Positions 11,101 to 23,189 of a stretch of 64,000 nucleotides of DNA are shown here, piece after piece (the stretch's first letter is position 1; every line of letters begins with the position of its first letter). The notes beneath the pieces were generated by a model. It was given only the letters and a program-made list of their open reading frames with translations. It was not told where the DNA came from and searched no databases. Origin of the DNA: Lepeophtheirus salmonis (Eukaryota > Arthropoda > Copepoda > Siphonostomatoida > Caligidae); assembly GCF_016086655.4 (NCBI RefSeq), contig NC_052139.2, positions 1,922,001 through 1,986,000 on the forward strand. The letters are read 5' to 3'. The position numbers and the translations under genes are program-made.

Positions 11101-13489
11101 AATATTCGGGGTGGTGGTGAGGCTTGTATGATTCATACATATATCACGGAGAACTATAAACTATAATATAAAAATAAACAATAGTGTTTAGTGTACGTTT
11201 ATAAGCAGAGGGAGACGAGGGGATTGGAGGAATGAAGGAATTCTACTACTGACTACATAGTACAACTATACTACAATTTGGAGGTTAAAGAGTGAGAAGG
11301 GAGCAGACGTGTGTGTGTATAGTATTAAGTAGAGTGTATATATATTTTTATACATTAATTTGAAACCTACAGGTTGTATTAGTAGTAGTACTACGTACAG
11401 GAGGGAAAAAACAGCACCCACCATTGTTATTATTATCAACTCATTGGATCACAGGTAGAGTACGCGTACTCCACATCCTCTTTTTATTTCCATATTTTTA
11501 CTTCTTCAATCCCCCCATCACTGTGTGGAGTAAAAAAGCACTTCCTTTCAATAGAAGTAGCAGGATATTGTCAGGAGTAGGATGGGCAGGCCCCTAGTAG
11601 TGGAGTCTTTGGGAGATCCTGATTGACGCATTGTTATGTCACTCATGATAATTTCTGGTCAAGATGTGGGTAGAGATTCCCATCATTTAAACCATTCATC
11701 AATAGGAACAAACAATGAAGACTCACGACATCAATAGAATGAATTATAAGGTTTTAAATGTCACTAATGATGTTTTACAAAGCGGGTATTTCTGTCTCTT
11801 TATGCTGGAATAAAAAGAAATCATTATTGTTCATATTAAACATATGTTGATGGGTACGGCATGTCTGTCTTTTATCACTCAAACTGATCTGTAACAGCAA
11901 AAAGAAAAATATTTATGGTTTAGGAAGACTGGAACAAATATAATATGCCATTATATTGTAGGGATGTGTACCTCCAGGAAATAGCATCAGGAAATTGGAG
12001 GAGTGACTAACATATAAACTATATACGAAAAGTATGAAGCCCCAATTTTCTACATAATATATGAATGGACGGGTAATAAAATTTAATATATTAATGTATA
12101 AATACCATTCTAATATAAAAGACCTACGTATGAAGGATGACTTAACTAAGGCAGAGCCACCCCAAATAATTTATTTCCTTGAAAATACACACCTGCTCAT
12201 GAAACAACAGACTCCAAGCTAGCCTCTAAATAGGTTTCTTATTTATAAAATTATAATCAACTGTTTATTAGATCTAAATGTTTATATCTTCAAACATAAA
12301 CAAATAGTGTTGGACTCGAGTATTACTCGAACTCGCCCGAAATACTTTTTAAAAAATTTAACTTAATTCAGAGTCCACCAATATAATATAATATCCTTTC
12401 TCCAAAAGGCAATAAAACAAGTTATTTTATAATGATTTTACTCAATTAAAGTTTTGTTTAACACAGTTTTAGAAGTCATAAGCAGATATATGACATACCC
12501 CCATTGTTGAATAAACCGAACTTTGGTATTTTAATACCCAGTGATTTTAATTTTTTTTTTTTTGTTTCTCTTTGAATAACTATTCATTGAGAGGTTTTAA
12601 AGGAATAGTTGCTTAATGCAAAAAGATGTAAAATTTATTTAGCAAAATAGCTTTTATATAGTTATGGATGATTACTTATTTATATAATGAGTTTTTGGTA
12701 AATCCGCAGAGGTCTTAAAAATGTTGGTTTTTCAAAAATCCATCCGGTTCCAAACATATTATATGAACAAATCACTCCAATTTAGAATTCTTGATTGACA
12801 ACAGATGTGATTGTTTTAATTTTAGCTCTCTTCCATGATTATCCATGGAATCATTTGTGTTCAAATAATTTTGCAAATTTCAAATTTTAAAATGGATTTA
12901 AAATTTGTTTTTTATACATTAGACGGATTTTAATCAGTCGCACCAATAAAAACTCAGGAGCTAAATTGCAACTGGTAAAATGTTATAAAGTATTATATTG
13001 AACCCTTTTTTGGCAATATATAGCTTCTACGGCAAACTCATGTTCCTCACTTCTCTTTCGCAGGATAGCAATTTTTTTTTTTTTTCAAGAAAACTTTAGA
13101 ATCTTGCCTACAGGATAAAACCACGCCTACTCCACTAATAACTATACAGCCTAATTGCCAAGGATTATAAGAAATGAAATTTTGTTGCTTTACCCTGTAC
13201 TTGAACTCGAATGATTAGTCAAAACTTAATAAATTCCAATAATGATTAGTCAGGCCCGTGATAACAACCGAGAAAATAAAGATCTATAGCAAAATAATTT
13301 TTGCAGTAGTAGTATTTTGTGCCCTTCTAATGATGAATCATACATAGTTATTCCAATCACCCCTTTCAATCCCATGATTATGGGACTATTAGTCAAATTT
13401 TATAATTATTTTTCCAATGGACAGTACAAAATAAAAACGCTCCCGTCTTATTAAAAGAAAAGTTGATGTTAACCGGAGATGCATAAAAC
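11100..13489. other. Upstream region of the Storkhead-box gene, no gene seen
   Basis: No coding similarity on either strand. The part nearest the gene (11100-11600) is less AT-rich and presumably contains promoter sequence, but no clear TATA box or initiator can be assigned. Further out, the sequence is AT-rich with short homopolymers. Confidence 0.35.
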
Positions 13490-13499
13490 ATGTCCTGGA

Positions 13500-13690
13500 A
13501 AGTAGAAGCGGCGTTTTCTAGTTCCTATCATTATTATGTAATTCTTAAAGAGAGAACATCTACGTATAAAGTAATCACTAGTACGTGTACTCCTAAATGT
13601 CGGAAGTTGAAGAGTAAGGCTGAGGGTTTGCTCCTTGTGAATTATAAGTGTAAGTCATTGGATGATCCACTCAGTCTCTTCAGTATACCA
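13500..13690 (+). repeat. Dispersed repeat family A, copy 1 (partial)
   Basis: Shares with five other places in the window a core reading roughly CATTATTATNTAATTCYTNA, followed by related AT-rich text and a 'gctgagggtttgctcc' segment also present in copy 2 near 20180. Diverged and truncated. Same orientation as the other copies. Confidence 0.45.
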
Positions 13691-13744
13691 ACTCCAAAAA
13701 AAGGCGATCTAAAAAAATGTTCTCTATTTCCCTCATTACCTATA

Positions 13745-14190
13745 TTAAAGCCTGGTCCACGGATTGAACAGGTGAACTGCTGGCAGTTGAAACTCCACCA
13801 TCAACGCCTTTGTAAGCATCAAGAATGTTATAACATACCACGACCCCCAGGTTGTGTAGGTGAACTAGGCCCTGAGGCTGATTAAATTTCTCCAACGATG
13901 TTTCCCTAAGAATCAAGGAACCCTTTTAATATCCTATAGTACACATAGGCCCAGAGGTAGTGCAGGCGAACTGCTGGAACCAAGCCTAGTTTAATTCTTC
14001 CACCCTACTTCTCTGAGCATCGCAAACCCCTTGTAATATCCCATAATATACTCCCATCAGTTAACCTGCACAATCCGTGGGTGGGGTGTTTATATAAGAA
14101 GGAACACTTTATGCTTAAAAACGCGGCAGTAGTGGAGTTTAAACTACTTTGGGGCCCAGAATTTACCTGTACAACCTGAGGGCCGGGTTT
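13745..14190. repeat. Array of about 100-bp units, direct then inverted
   Basis: Three diverged units follow each other at about 13745-13842, 13843-13945 and 13946-14050. Each contains a 'caggtgaactgctgg'-like stretch, then 'catcaaggaaccc', then 'taatatcctatagta'. From about 14050 to 14190 a similar unit runs the other way, ending CAACCTGAGGGCC. A single related unit is at 47750-47885. The open frames across this region are products of the repeat, not genes. Confidence 0.6.
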
Positions 14191-14339
14191 ATTTTTGGGT
14201 ATTAGAAGGGGGCCCATAATTTTTAGGGAAGCGTCTGCATGGGTGGATTGTCTTTTATCGTTCACTAGTTTGATTTTCCGAATATATTATAATTGCAATG
14301 AAATTGCAAACCATATTAATATTATCTTGTTATGAAATT

Positions 14340-14510
14340 ACTCAGAATCATATTATTATATTTTTAAAAGGAAATAAAGTTGAGTGAGGTCATCAAGGAC
14401 CAACTATATATGTTTTAGGACTGATATGTAGGATTGTATTGGACCGGACCAAGACTCAACTGGACTGCAGTATTCAGTCCTAAATAAAAACAATAATTTT
14501 GCAGGACACC
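14340..14510 (+). repeat. Dispersed repeat shared with 55535-55655
   Basis: The stretch AATAAAGTTGAGTGA followed by 'gtcatc', then 'aggactga' and 'caactggactg' recurs in the same order near 55545-55640. No ends or target duplications are clear. Confidence 0.45.
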
Positions 14511-16600
14511 GTTTAACGTGTCACTCTGTATTGCCCATACACATTACCCATGACTCATAATTCAATCCCTCAACCCAAAAATCAATAGTAGCTGACTAAC
14601 CTCATTATTAAGTCCCTGAGACCAGGAATATTCAACTATGGAGTTGCTCTTTGACTTATAAAAATGTTATTATTCCTAATTGGCCCATCAATTATACAAA
14701 TATATGATTGATGATATATTATATTGCAAGGGGAATAGGATATTAGCACGGATATTACTCAACTCTTTTTGTTTAACTTTATATTAATAGCTCAAAATTC
14801 ATGCTTTTATTATTTTGCAACCGCCAACAACATTATTTTACTAAAGAGTATTTTATTATATATTAAAAAACAGTCCAATTGACAACTAAATAAATTAATT
14901 AATAAAGGACATAAATGGAAGATTCATTGAAGAAAACTAATTCTTATCAGGATTGACACCCCTTTTAATTAGGTTGTAAAACATTTAAAAAACCTTTATA
15001 AAAAAAAATTATCTTGTGAGAAATCGAAAGAGCATGAGAAAGATTAGACATTTATTACTATTTAATTATTTGCTTCAAACGGTTGAAACACAGAGACAGA
15101 GAAAAAAATATAATATCAATTATTCAAAAAAAATTAAAGGTGCTACTTCTCATACCAAATAAATTGTCATAAATGCTAAATATTTTTAATGGGAAAAATT
15201 GAATACACAAAATGGACCATCGGAAGTAAGAGGTCCATGGGGTGGAGTATTTGATGTGCCATTTTTGAGAACTGTTTACGGTTCTGACGTTTTGGAGGTA
15301 GCATCTGCTCCGACCGTTTTCTTGATTCTTAAAAATCGGAACCCTCTCAAGGTGGATTTCTTAAAATTAATAAATACCTTTTTTTTTTAAAAAAAAGATC
15401 AAAAGTCACATAGAAAATAAAATAGACCCACATTTTATTTTATTTTTTTTTAAAAAAACATACAGTGTACCAAACGAGGAGTGGAAAAAATAATTTTTTA
15501 ATACAAAAATAACATTCAAAGTTAAATTATTATTTTTTTAAGAGAAAAAATAGGTCCCGAATATTTTTCTTTGCCCTTTACCCACTCAGAGTAAAACTGG
15601 ACTTCAAAGAAACTATTATTAAATTTTTGAAATTTATTAGTTCAGATGAATTTTTTCTATTGCAATATCGATAAAATTCTACACAAGTGGACGGAGGAGG
15701 CTAATGGTTCTGGCACCTCTGATACACAGGTATCCCTTACAAAATTTAAAAGTTAAAAGGCTCGCACATTTATCTTTTCACAGTAAAATTTGATATTCAA
15801 AGAAACTACTATAAAATACGGATCATGGGCTCTATAAGTGGGAACAGAGGGTACTACCGCCCTGTTTTATAATATCCAAATTCGTCGTCCCAAGTCCAGA
15901 TTTTGGATGTTTATATACACAACAGTGGTGGTAGAATGTATTGGTCTGGGATTAGGAATTTTCTTTAGGAGGAGGGAGAGAGGGCTGATATTTTTGACAG
16001 AATTGTATTTTTAATTATTGCAAGAGTTGACCAAAAAAAAGCTTTTTTGAAAAATTTTAGAGTTCAAATTTTTTGCAAGGGATAAAATTTAAGCAAATAA
16101 ACCCTTATTTAATAGCAAAGAAATTGGAAAAACAAATTTTTTGGAAACTTTGGACATTGTCCAAATGTTCTTAGACAAGTCCAATTTTTTTTTTTTTTTA
16201 ATGTGCAATGTATAAAAATTCCTTACAATTGGAGGCCAATGGCCTCTATTGTTCCGGCACCACTAATTTACAAGTATACATCTCTCAGTTTAAAAGTTAT
16301 ATATATCTACGTACACCCTCAGTAAAAATTAATGAACTTGATCGATCTACTTATAAAATATTTCATGAATCAATCCTCAATGACAAAAAATATATGCACG
16401 GAGTTCGTATAGTATGGTGTGTACTAGTTGGGATTTTGTACAAGTTACAACAAGAAAAGGAGATGAAGAATTTACTTTACTTGGGATAAGGAATGTTCCA
16501 TGAAGGGTTGATATATTAATGAGTGTTATTTGTGACTATTTTAATACAAATGACAAAAATAGAAGTATTATGTGGCCCATTATAAAGTTCTAATGCACAC
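14511..16600. other. AT-rich intergenic DNA with homopolymer runs
   Basis: No gene is recognised. Long A and T runs occur around 15370-15560 and 16020-16200. Small open frames at 15199-15390 and 16208-16489 resemble no family and have no splice context. Confidence 0.35.
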
Positions 16601-16624
16601 AGTTTATAACTCAATAATATATAA

Positions 16625-17125
16625 TCACCATGTAATTTTAATAGAGTCATTAATTTCAACATGTACAAGTGGCAATTTGTACATACATCCTAAATTTGTG
16701 TAGAACATATGATATATAATAGGTTTAGTAAAATGAATTTTATTATTGTTAATGGATATTTTTTCCATCAATGTTTCAAAACCAATCAAAACATTGCTTA
16801 TGTACATGACGGTCGACTCCACCATGTCCATTATTTTATCCACATTTTCGACAATTGGTCTTCCAGAGCGTCAAAATTACCAGATCTGGGTTCCCATTTT
16901 GAGTACTTGCTATCGAATGGTTAGCTTCAATGCTGAACCCAATCGGATAACTTTGTATTTTTTACATAATAGATATTCGACAGTTGGCCCTCCAGAGCAT
17001 CGTACATCTTTGACATCAAAATGAAGAGAACGGAATCGATGAAACTAAAATTGCGCGTGATTGGCTTTACAGTATCCGACCCATAAACATTATTCACATT
17101 TTTAGCCATCAGATTTCGCTTTTCT
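16625..17125 (-). pseudogene. Mariner transposase N-terminal fossil
   Basis: On the minus strand, fragments in shifting frames resemble the DNA-binding half of mariner transposases: AKNVNNVYGSDTVK near 17105, then FRSLHFDVKD and a GGPTVE segment, then RSGRPIVENVDKIMDMVES near 16840. The FD-RSGRP motif appears twice (about 17000 and 16865), so part has been duplicated or patched. Stops and frameshifts are frequent and no catalytic region remains. This is a decayed copy. Confidence 0.6.
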
Positions 17126-17129
17126 CTTG

Positions 17130-18300
17130 TTCGAAGAAAAACTGTAAAATATGGGGACTTTTTTCTTTAGTGGTGCCCATCTTTGACGTGCAATATACAG
17201 TACTGAAGCAATCACAAAACTGTCTAATAAATTACTATAGAAATATATTGAAATAATAATGGATTTCCTCTACTACAACTACCTATAATAATATTTGGAT
17301 ACGTATAAAATTGTACAAGTTTTGTCAATAGTTGGTAATTAGAATGACCCATGCAGTAATCAAATAATACATATACAGACGAAGCAATTGCAACTTGTAC
17401 AGACATCGCAATTTATACCTACACATCATATATATATGTGTATTTGGTTTGAATATGTATAAACATTTATGTTTATGATTAAGTAACTATTATGTTTTAT
17501 ATAGGCATATGAAGATAGCAAAAATAGATTGCTGGTCTTAATATTATCAACCCTTATCAAGATCTGTCTTCAACTATTTGATCAAGAGATGCACCTTGCC
17601 CCACAATAATAATAATCACACACACACAAAAAGTATAAGTAAAAGTGATCATGCGTTGATTAGTCACGCAATGGTAGTTTGAAGGGTAATAAAAAATTAT
17701 ATATTACATATAATAATATTATTGGATTTTCAAATTATAATTTGTGGTTTCGGGATTACATATAACTTTTGCAATCAAATGACTGAATTTTATTCATGGA
17801 CACTGTGTAGATATATATACTTTGTACTTGACATGATTATAATATTCTGTTTATATAGTTTTTACTGAGGTTAAAATTTAGTCAAATGGTTAATGAAATA
17901 TATTTTAAGGATACTCCATATTTACATATAAGTATATGAAAATTCATTCCAAGGTAGAAAATATAGAATTATTTTATGTCAAGAGAGGGGTTGAAGAGTG
18001 TACAGAATGTACATCAGAAGTACATATTATGTGCACTCCCTACTAGGGTTTCTCATTTCCCGGGATATATATATATTTTTTTTCAATTTTACCGGGAAAT
18101 ATTAAGATATTGTTAGTGGATCATACGTAGAGTAAAATTTAACTGTTTATTTCTGTATTTGAAGAAGAATGAATACATTTTCAGCTAATCCTACAGATTA
18201 TACAGAGTAAGGACCCAAACTTTGCAGTAGCCGTTAATTACAATTTTATTCCAGTTACTTTTAGTAACAAAGTTTTAGTTGCAAACTTTCAATACGCAAA
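17130..18300. other. Intergenic DNA, nothing recognised
   Basis: AT-rich with a short (CA)n run near 17620. I see no gene, RNA or intact repeat element. Confidence 0.3.
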
Positions 18301-18309
18301 AATAAGCAA

Positions 18310-18766
18310 GTTTTGTTTTTATCCCATGGCTCCCATAGAGACAGTAAGGAACAAAACTTGTGCTTCAACAATATAGCTGACTTCTGCCCTGCCTCCAGCC
18401 CTGATCTCAACCCCCTGGACTTTACGGCTAAGGGCGTCTTTGAGAATAATGTCTATTGCATCTCTCAAATAAACCCAACTTTCACTTTCGTAGGCGATAC
18501 GGCTCCATCCCCAGGTCCTTCTTGACACCCTACAGATAGTTTTTCGAGACAAACCAGCCTCATGAGCTATCTTTGAGCACTTCTTTTGTGGACCTGTTCC
18601 CTCAATCAACCTGGGTGGCCTAATGGACACCGGGAGACGACTCCTCGGTATGTTATCGACACTCCCAGTCTTCTAATACCACTTGATTCTATAGTGGACC
18701 GATCAATTGGACATATTGAGGTCTTCTTTCCAAATAAGGCGAAATGATGGCGCGCTTGTTGTTCAT
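18310..18766. pseudogene. Tc1/mariner-type transposase fossil with internal inversion
   Basis: Two parts of one transposase lie on opposite strands. The minus strand carries the N-terminal part: a start at 18766 (MNNKRAIISPYLE) and, near 18610-18520, a helix-turn-helix reading SKIAHEAGLSRKTICRV. The plus strand, about 18376-18490, carries the C-terminal catalytic motif ASSPDLNPLDF followed by GVFEN. In an intact element both would be on one strand, so a segment has been inverted or two half-copies were joined tail to tail. Frames are broken. Terminal repeats are not identified. Confidence 0.6.
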
Positions 18767-20109
18767 AATAGTCGTTAGAGGCTCAAAACACCTTTTAGAA
18801 AAAAGTTTGTTTACAAAAAACAAAGATGGAGACTGTTGACTCATATGCAACAAAAAGAAACAAAAAATATGCCCCGTCTAGGAGAAATATTAAGTAGAAG
18901 TTGCTGTCCTAAGACTTATGGGTAACCCTATAATTATAACAACTACGAAGCTGATATTAATTTAATAAATAAATCCGGGATTTTCTAAGAAAACAAGATC
19001 ATCCCGGGAGAGGGCCCCTAGTACCTACATACATAGGTACTTCTAAATATGTACTCTATACAAACATACATTATACATACATATGTTTTTGTTTCAAGGC
19101 CTTAGAGGAAAAAAAAAAACTAATGAAAAAATTAAAGAGAGGGTCTCATCATACATTTATTCACTTTTAATCCGAAGGTTTGTGTCACAAAGATTACCAT
19201 TGATACATCTAATTAAATATAAATAATAAACAACTTCTAATATTTTTAAAACTATTTACATTCCTCCGTTTAAAAACCAATTAATTTCATGGAAGGATAT
19301 CATTTTCCCCTTCACTTTTCTTAATAATTTAACCCATTTCCTTGTTCAGAATTAGAAACGTTTGCAGGAGCATCTGTAGGCTAAAGGGATTAACGACCCC
19401 CCCCCCATCCCTAAAAAATAACGAATTATGGTTGTAATCACGGTATAATTCTCACTTTGCAGAAAAACTTTCAAATGGCAAAATGATTAAAAAACAATTT
19501 TTCCAAAGTCTTTTTTTGAAAAATGAAAGGTAATTTCGTCAAATTCACAGGCAACAAGTCATTTGAAAATAATAATAATAACAATAAGAAATAACTAATT
19601 CTAAAGAAAAAACTTAGTGATAAAAATAGGACCCTCGATTATCGTTCTACAAAAATTTAAAAATGTACGAGAGTCTATTTTATCCTTTTACCCCCGATAC
19701 TGATTTAACAACTCCATACAGAATAATACATATGTCCTTTGAAATTTGTGTAATATGGAAGTAACTTTTACTTTTCCAGAGCATAATTTTGTCAATTTCA
19801 ATTGATAAATACTATATGGCAGGGTCCACCTTAGGCCACTTTTCACTTCCATTAAGAATTACGCTTCATTGAAAAAATTTCATTTGAGAAACATGTGCGA
19901 AATTTCTTTGAAAAAAAAGAAATAAATTCAATTCAATTTTTCAAAATGGAAGGAAATAAAAGATCTCCCATAACCCTGAAATTGGCCCTGGCCTGAATTA
20001 TTATGAGAGGTCTCATTGAAAACAATATTATCCACCGGTGAGTCAAAAAAAAACGAACCATGATGTTGTGTTGACCATGATGATTTGAGAAAAGAGGAAC
20101 ATAGCCTAC
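18767..20109. other. Intergenic DNA, no gene
   Basis: AT-rich. Contains a C9 run near 19400 and several A or T homopolymers. The small minus-strand frame at 19928-20116 has no recognisable features. Confidence 0.3.
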
Positions 20110-20345
20110 TTGTCATTATTATTTAATTCTTAAGGAGAAAACACTTAAGTGTAAAGTAATAAATAGTGAGTGAAGACGAAGAGTAACAATGAGGGTTTGC
20201 TAGGGAGTTAAAAATTAAAGTCTATGTCCATGGTGGTCTCTGAGTAGAATTCAGGATCGACATAAAAATAATTCCAGCTTGGCTTTGCTATATACGGAGT
20301 TGGACTCCCTGCAGCTGATCTAATAGCTAAACATTCTTTAAATTA
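20110..20345 (+). repeat. Dispersed repeat family A, copy 2
   Basis: Begins TGTCATTATTATTTAATTC, continues with 'gagtagaattcaggatcgacat' and ends near 'gcagctgatctaatag'. These landmarks occur in the same order in copies at 22755, 32370, 46655 and 57505. Confidence 0.55.
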
Positions 20346-20613
20346 TGAGTATTATCACATTATTTTTCGGTTTCTGATATACTTTATATATCCCTTTTTA
20401 TCATTCGTATCACTACCCAGATTCAAAAATGGGACCCGCGAAAACGTTTTACCATAGTAGGTTTGTATTTCTCTTTAAAATACCAATAAATGCTGCTTTT
20501 GTTGTAAACTATTTTTTAGTTTTTTTGCGACTTTCTTCCCGAACTTCGAATTGGCAATTATTTGAAGAAAAATAAAAAATGGACTTCTCATCTAGACAAT
20601 TTTTATGCATATA

Positions 20614-21174
20614 CAAGTGTGCGCGTCTAAAACTGAACACTCCTTTAAATTTTAGGCGTTTTTCCTTGTCTACAGGGTTGAGGGCTTGACGAGGGGTTCA
20701 CTTGAAGACCTTAAGGGGTAGATCTTTCTTAACTTGCCGGCCCATGGTCCTTCTGCTGACATTGAACTCCCTGGAGAGGCTGCTGACGGTGACTTTGCCT
20801 CTCTTGTCCTCGACAGACTTTTTCACGGCAGCAACTATTTCGTCTAAACTTCAAGGCCTTGACTTAGATCTTGTGGTCGCCTCAGGAGTCCCTTTGGCTA
20901 CCAAGCTATAAATGGTGGTGCGGCTGCAGTTCAGAACCTTGGCAATTTCAGTGGGAGTTTTTCCCCGCGCGGAAAGTTCCAAAATTGCGACTCGACGTCT
21001 CTCCATACTTTCGGCTGTTGTTTCACTGTTGCTATTTAGATTTTGCTGGAGTTTTGTTTATAACTAGTCAAACCCCTTGCCTCGAAGTATAAACCGGGTT
21101 CAACTGAATAAAATCACGAATATGTGCATGGCATAAAATTTAAAGGAGTGTTCAGTTTTAGACGCGCACACCTG
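20614..21174 (-). mobile_element. 561-bp Tc1/mariner derivative with 41-bp terminal inverted repeats
   Basis: The left end (20614-20654) and right end (21134-21174) are inverted copies differing at essentially one base; both read CARGTGTGCGCGTCTAAAAC inwards. Each end abuts a TA dinucleotide (20612-20613 and 21175-21176), the target duplication of the Tc1/mariner superfamily. The interior keeps only the DNA-binding part of a transposase on the minus strand; the catalytic domain is deleted. The near identity of the termini implies fairly recent movement, mobilised from elsewhere. Confidence 0.88.
20698..21006 (-). pseudogene. Truncated Tc1/mariner transposase, paired-type DNA-binding region
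   Basis: Starts at the ATG at 21006 (MERRRVAILELSARGKTPTE). A first helix-turn-helix reads TEIAKVLNCSRTTIYSLV and a second reads VSSLSREFNVSRRTMGRQVK, with an in-frame stop between them. Translation then ends at 20698 and no DDE/D catalytic region follows. It lies inside the 561-bp element. It cannot produce a functional transposase as written. Confidence 0.75.
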
Positions 21175-21274
21175 TATGTTGGTATGTTATTTGAAGTTTA
21201 TAACACAATTTTTTTTTGTAAGTTCATAATAATACATAAATAATAATGCTCGCCCGCACTGAAAGGATCTAAAC

Positions 21275-21443
21275 CAGGGGAAGGGAACCTTTGAGACATG
21301 GAGAGCCAACTTCAATATTTATAATCAATGAGTGTCCCACTACCAACAGTAATATTAAAAAACACACACAAACTATGGCAATATGCTCTAATTTGTGCGT
21401 GCCAGTGAATATGCATCTGCGTGCCATAGGTTGCCAACCCCTG
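21275..21443. mobile_element. 169-bp hAT-type MITE with perfect 8-bp target duplication
   Basis: The left terminus reads CAGGGGAAGGGAACCT and the right terminus, inverted, reads CAGGGGTTGGCAACCT. The flanks at 21267-21274 and 21444-21451 are both ATCTAAAC, a perfect 8-bp duplication typical of hAT transposition. The termini resemble the CAGGGGTSGGCAACC ends of Buster/SPIN-like hAT elements. No coding sequence is inside. Confidence 0.85.
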
Positions 21444-21451
21444 ATCTAAAC

Positions 21452-22750
21452 ATTAAGAATAAGTACTAATGACTATTGTCAATGTGATTATCCGCTCCTT
21501 CCCTGGCCCGAGGAATGCAGGATAAACCTTTGGCAGTAACTAATTATATGTTCATTGCTTTACAAGAAATATGTTAATTAGAGTTGATTGATCAACGGCT
21601 GACAAAAAAATACATCATGTTAATTTTTATGTTTAGTAGGAAGACGTTGTATATGATTAGGTATAAAATTACTAATTATGTAAATGTCAATATTTCCTTA
21701 ATTAAATAAATAATTGTCCAATTGACAAACAATCAACGGCATTACCACATTAACAAAAAAAGTATTTCACATTTTGTAGATGTACGTGGATGACCTTTCC
21801 AATCCAAACAAAGTACCTAAGGTATTGGTATGTGGAAATCTATTCCTCATTTAAGGTAGTAGCTTAGGTTTTTTTTTTTTTTTTTTTACATTGAGACTCC
21901 TTCAAAGATGAACACCGATTCAAGATTCCTATCTCAAGCAGAATTTACTTTGACATTTCATAAGTTTCACAGCGCAAGTCGTTACATTTATTGTGCCACG
22001 CAACCTTTAATATGAAAAAAAAATACCAAAAATCACTAAGTAGATAACCAATTCTTCCAAACTTTTGAATTATTATTCAAAAATTATTGAAAAGTGTTCC
22101 CCTCTTAACAAGAACTAATTCAAATTCAACCAATCAGTGTTAAGAACACAATTAGGCATTTAAAATGATTCAGAAGTGTCAAATATAATGTTATGTTACT
22201 GAATTTCAAAAATTTCATTACAGTTCACTTTCTCAAGTGATACATAAGAACATAATCCTTATTTTTAACTTGAAAGAAACACAAATTGTAGCCTAACGAA
22301 ATACTTTGGATACTCAAACGATCAGAAACACTGAACTGGCCTCCAAATCGAATCAAATCAGTATCAGAGCTCTGTCCCAAACTTTATTGCAGATGCATTT
22401 AGTAATACAAATTACTGAGATGTGGAGTGTCAAAATCCAAAATTAGTTATTATTCTGAGAATATGGTTCATAATAAATTACAATTTCATGGAGTGTGACG
22501 TTTTCAAATCTACAGTCACGGATAAAAAACGTCTAAGTCAATTATTCGTAGTATATCTTTATTAAACATTTTCCTAATAAATGCTTTCGTTATACCCTCA
22601 AAAATCATAAAAAAGCAGGCAGCTGATAATCACAGCAGTATTTTAAACAGTGATACCATAAGTCTTTCTCCCCCCCCTCTTCTCCTTGCACGCATTTTTC
22701 TCTACAGGTTTATCAACTTTAGTTATATGTAGTAATGCATATCAGTTTTA
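21452..22750. other. Intergenic DNA with a family B repeat fragment
   Basis: No gene. Around 21980-22160 a stretch starting TCGTTACATTTATTGTGCCACGC, with 'aacaagaact' and 'aagaacacaatta' further on, matches the dispersed family described at 30585 and 31205. A T18 run lies at about 21870. Confidence 0.4.
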
Positions 22751-22754
22751 ACTT

Positions 22755-23185
22755 TTAGCTCGCCCGTTTTTTTTTTGTTGAGTTGTCAACCTAAAGAAGG
22801 AATTTTCTTTTCCTAAGCAGCTATCATTATTATTTAATTCCTGAGGATGGAACTTTTATTTTCTAATATATACAAGCTTTTGTATTGGTTTGTACGAAAC
22901 CAAATTAAATATCTGCAGATTGAAAATATCAAAGGTGTCTGCTCATAAAAGACGGAGAGTAATACTGAAGATTTGTTACAGAGTAGTAATTTCTCGTTGG
23001 ACAAGGAGTATGATTGAGGATCAACGTGGGAGTAATTCTTGCCTCTGCTCTTCCTTTTACTCCCTCGTCACATCTAAGTTGCTCAGCTGCTCTCCTCAAA
23101 AATATTCCTCAAATTATGAGGGGTCTCAAGTTGATTTTCGGTGTCTTTTTTTAATATACCCAAAAGGCATTAGCATCATTCCTGA
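22755..23185 (+). repeat. Dispersed repeat family A, copy 3 (near full length)
   Basis: Starts at TAGCTCGCCCG and runs through TATCATTATTATTTAATTCC, 'ctcataaaagacggag', 'gaggatcaacgtgggagtaattcttgc' and 'ttgctcagctgctctcctcaaaa' to about 'ggcattagcatcat'. The same order is seen at 32370-32830. About 430 bp, no terminal inverted repeat seen. It may be a SINE or an unclassified non-autonomous element. Confidence 0.6.
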
Positions 23186-23189
23186 TGTG

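Noticed and set aside
13490..13885. 131-residue plus-strand frame
   Set aside because: Covers family A copy 1 and the first units of the 100-bp repeat array; the translation is a by-product.
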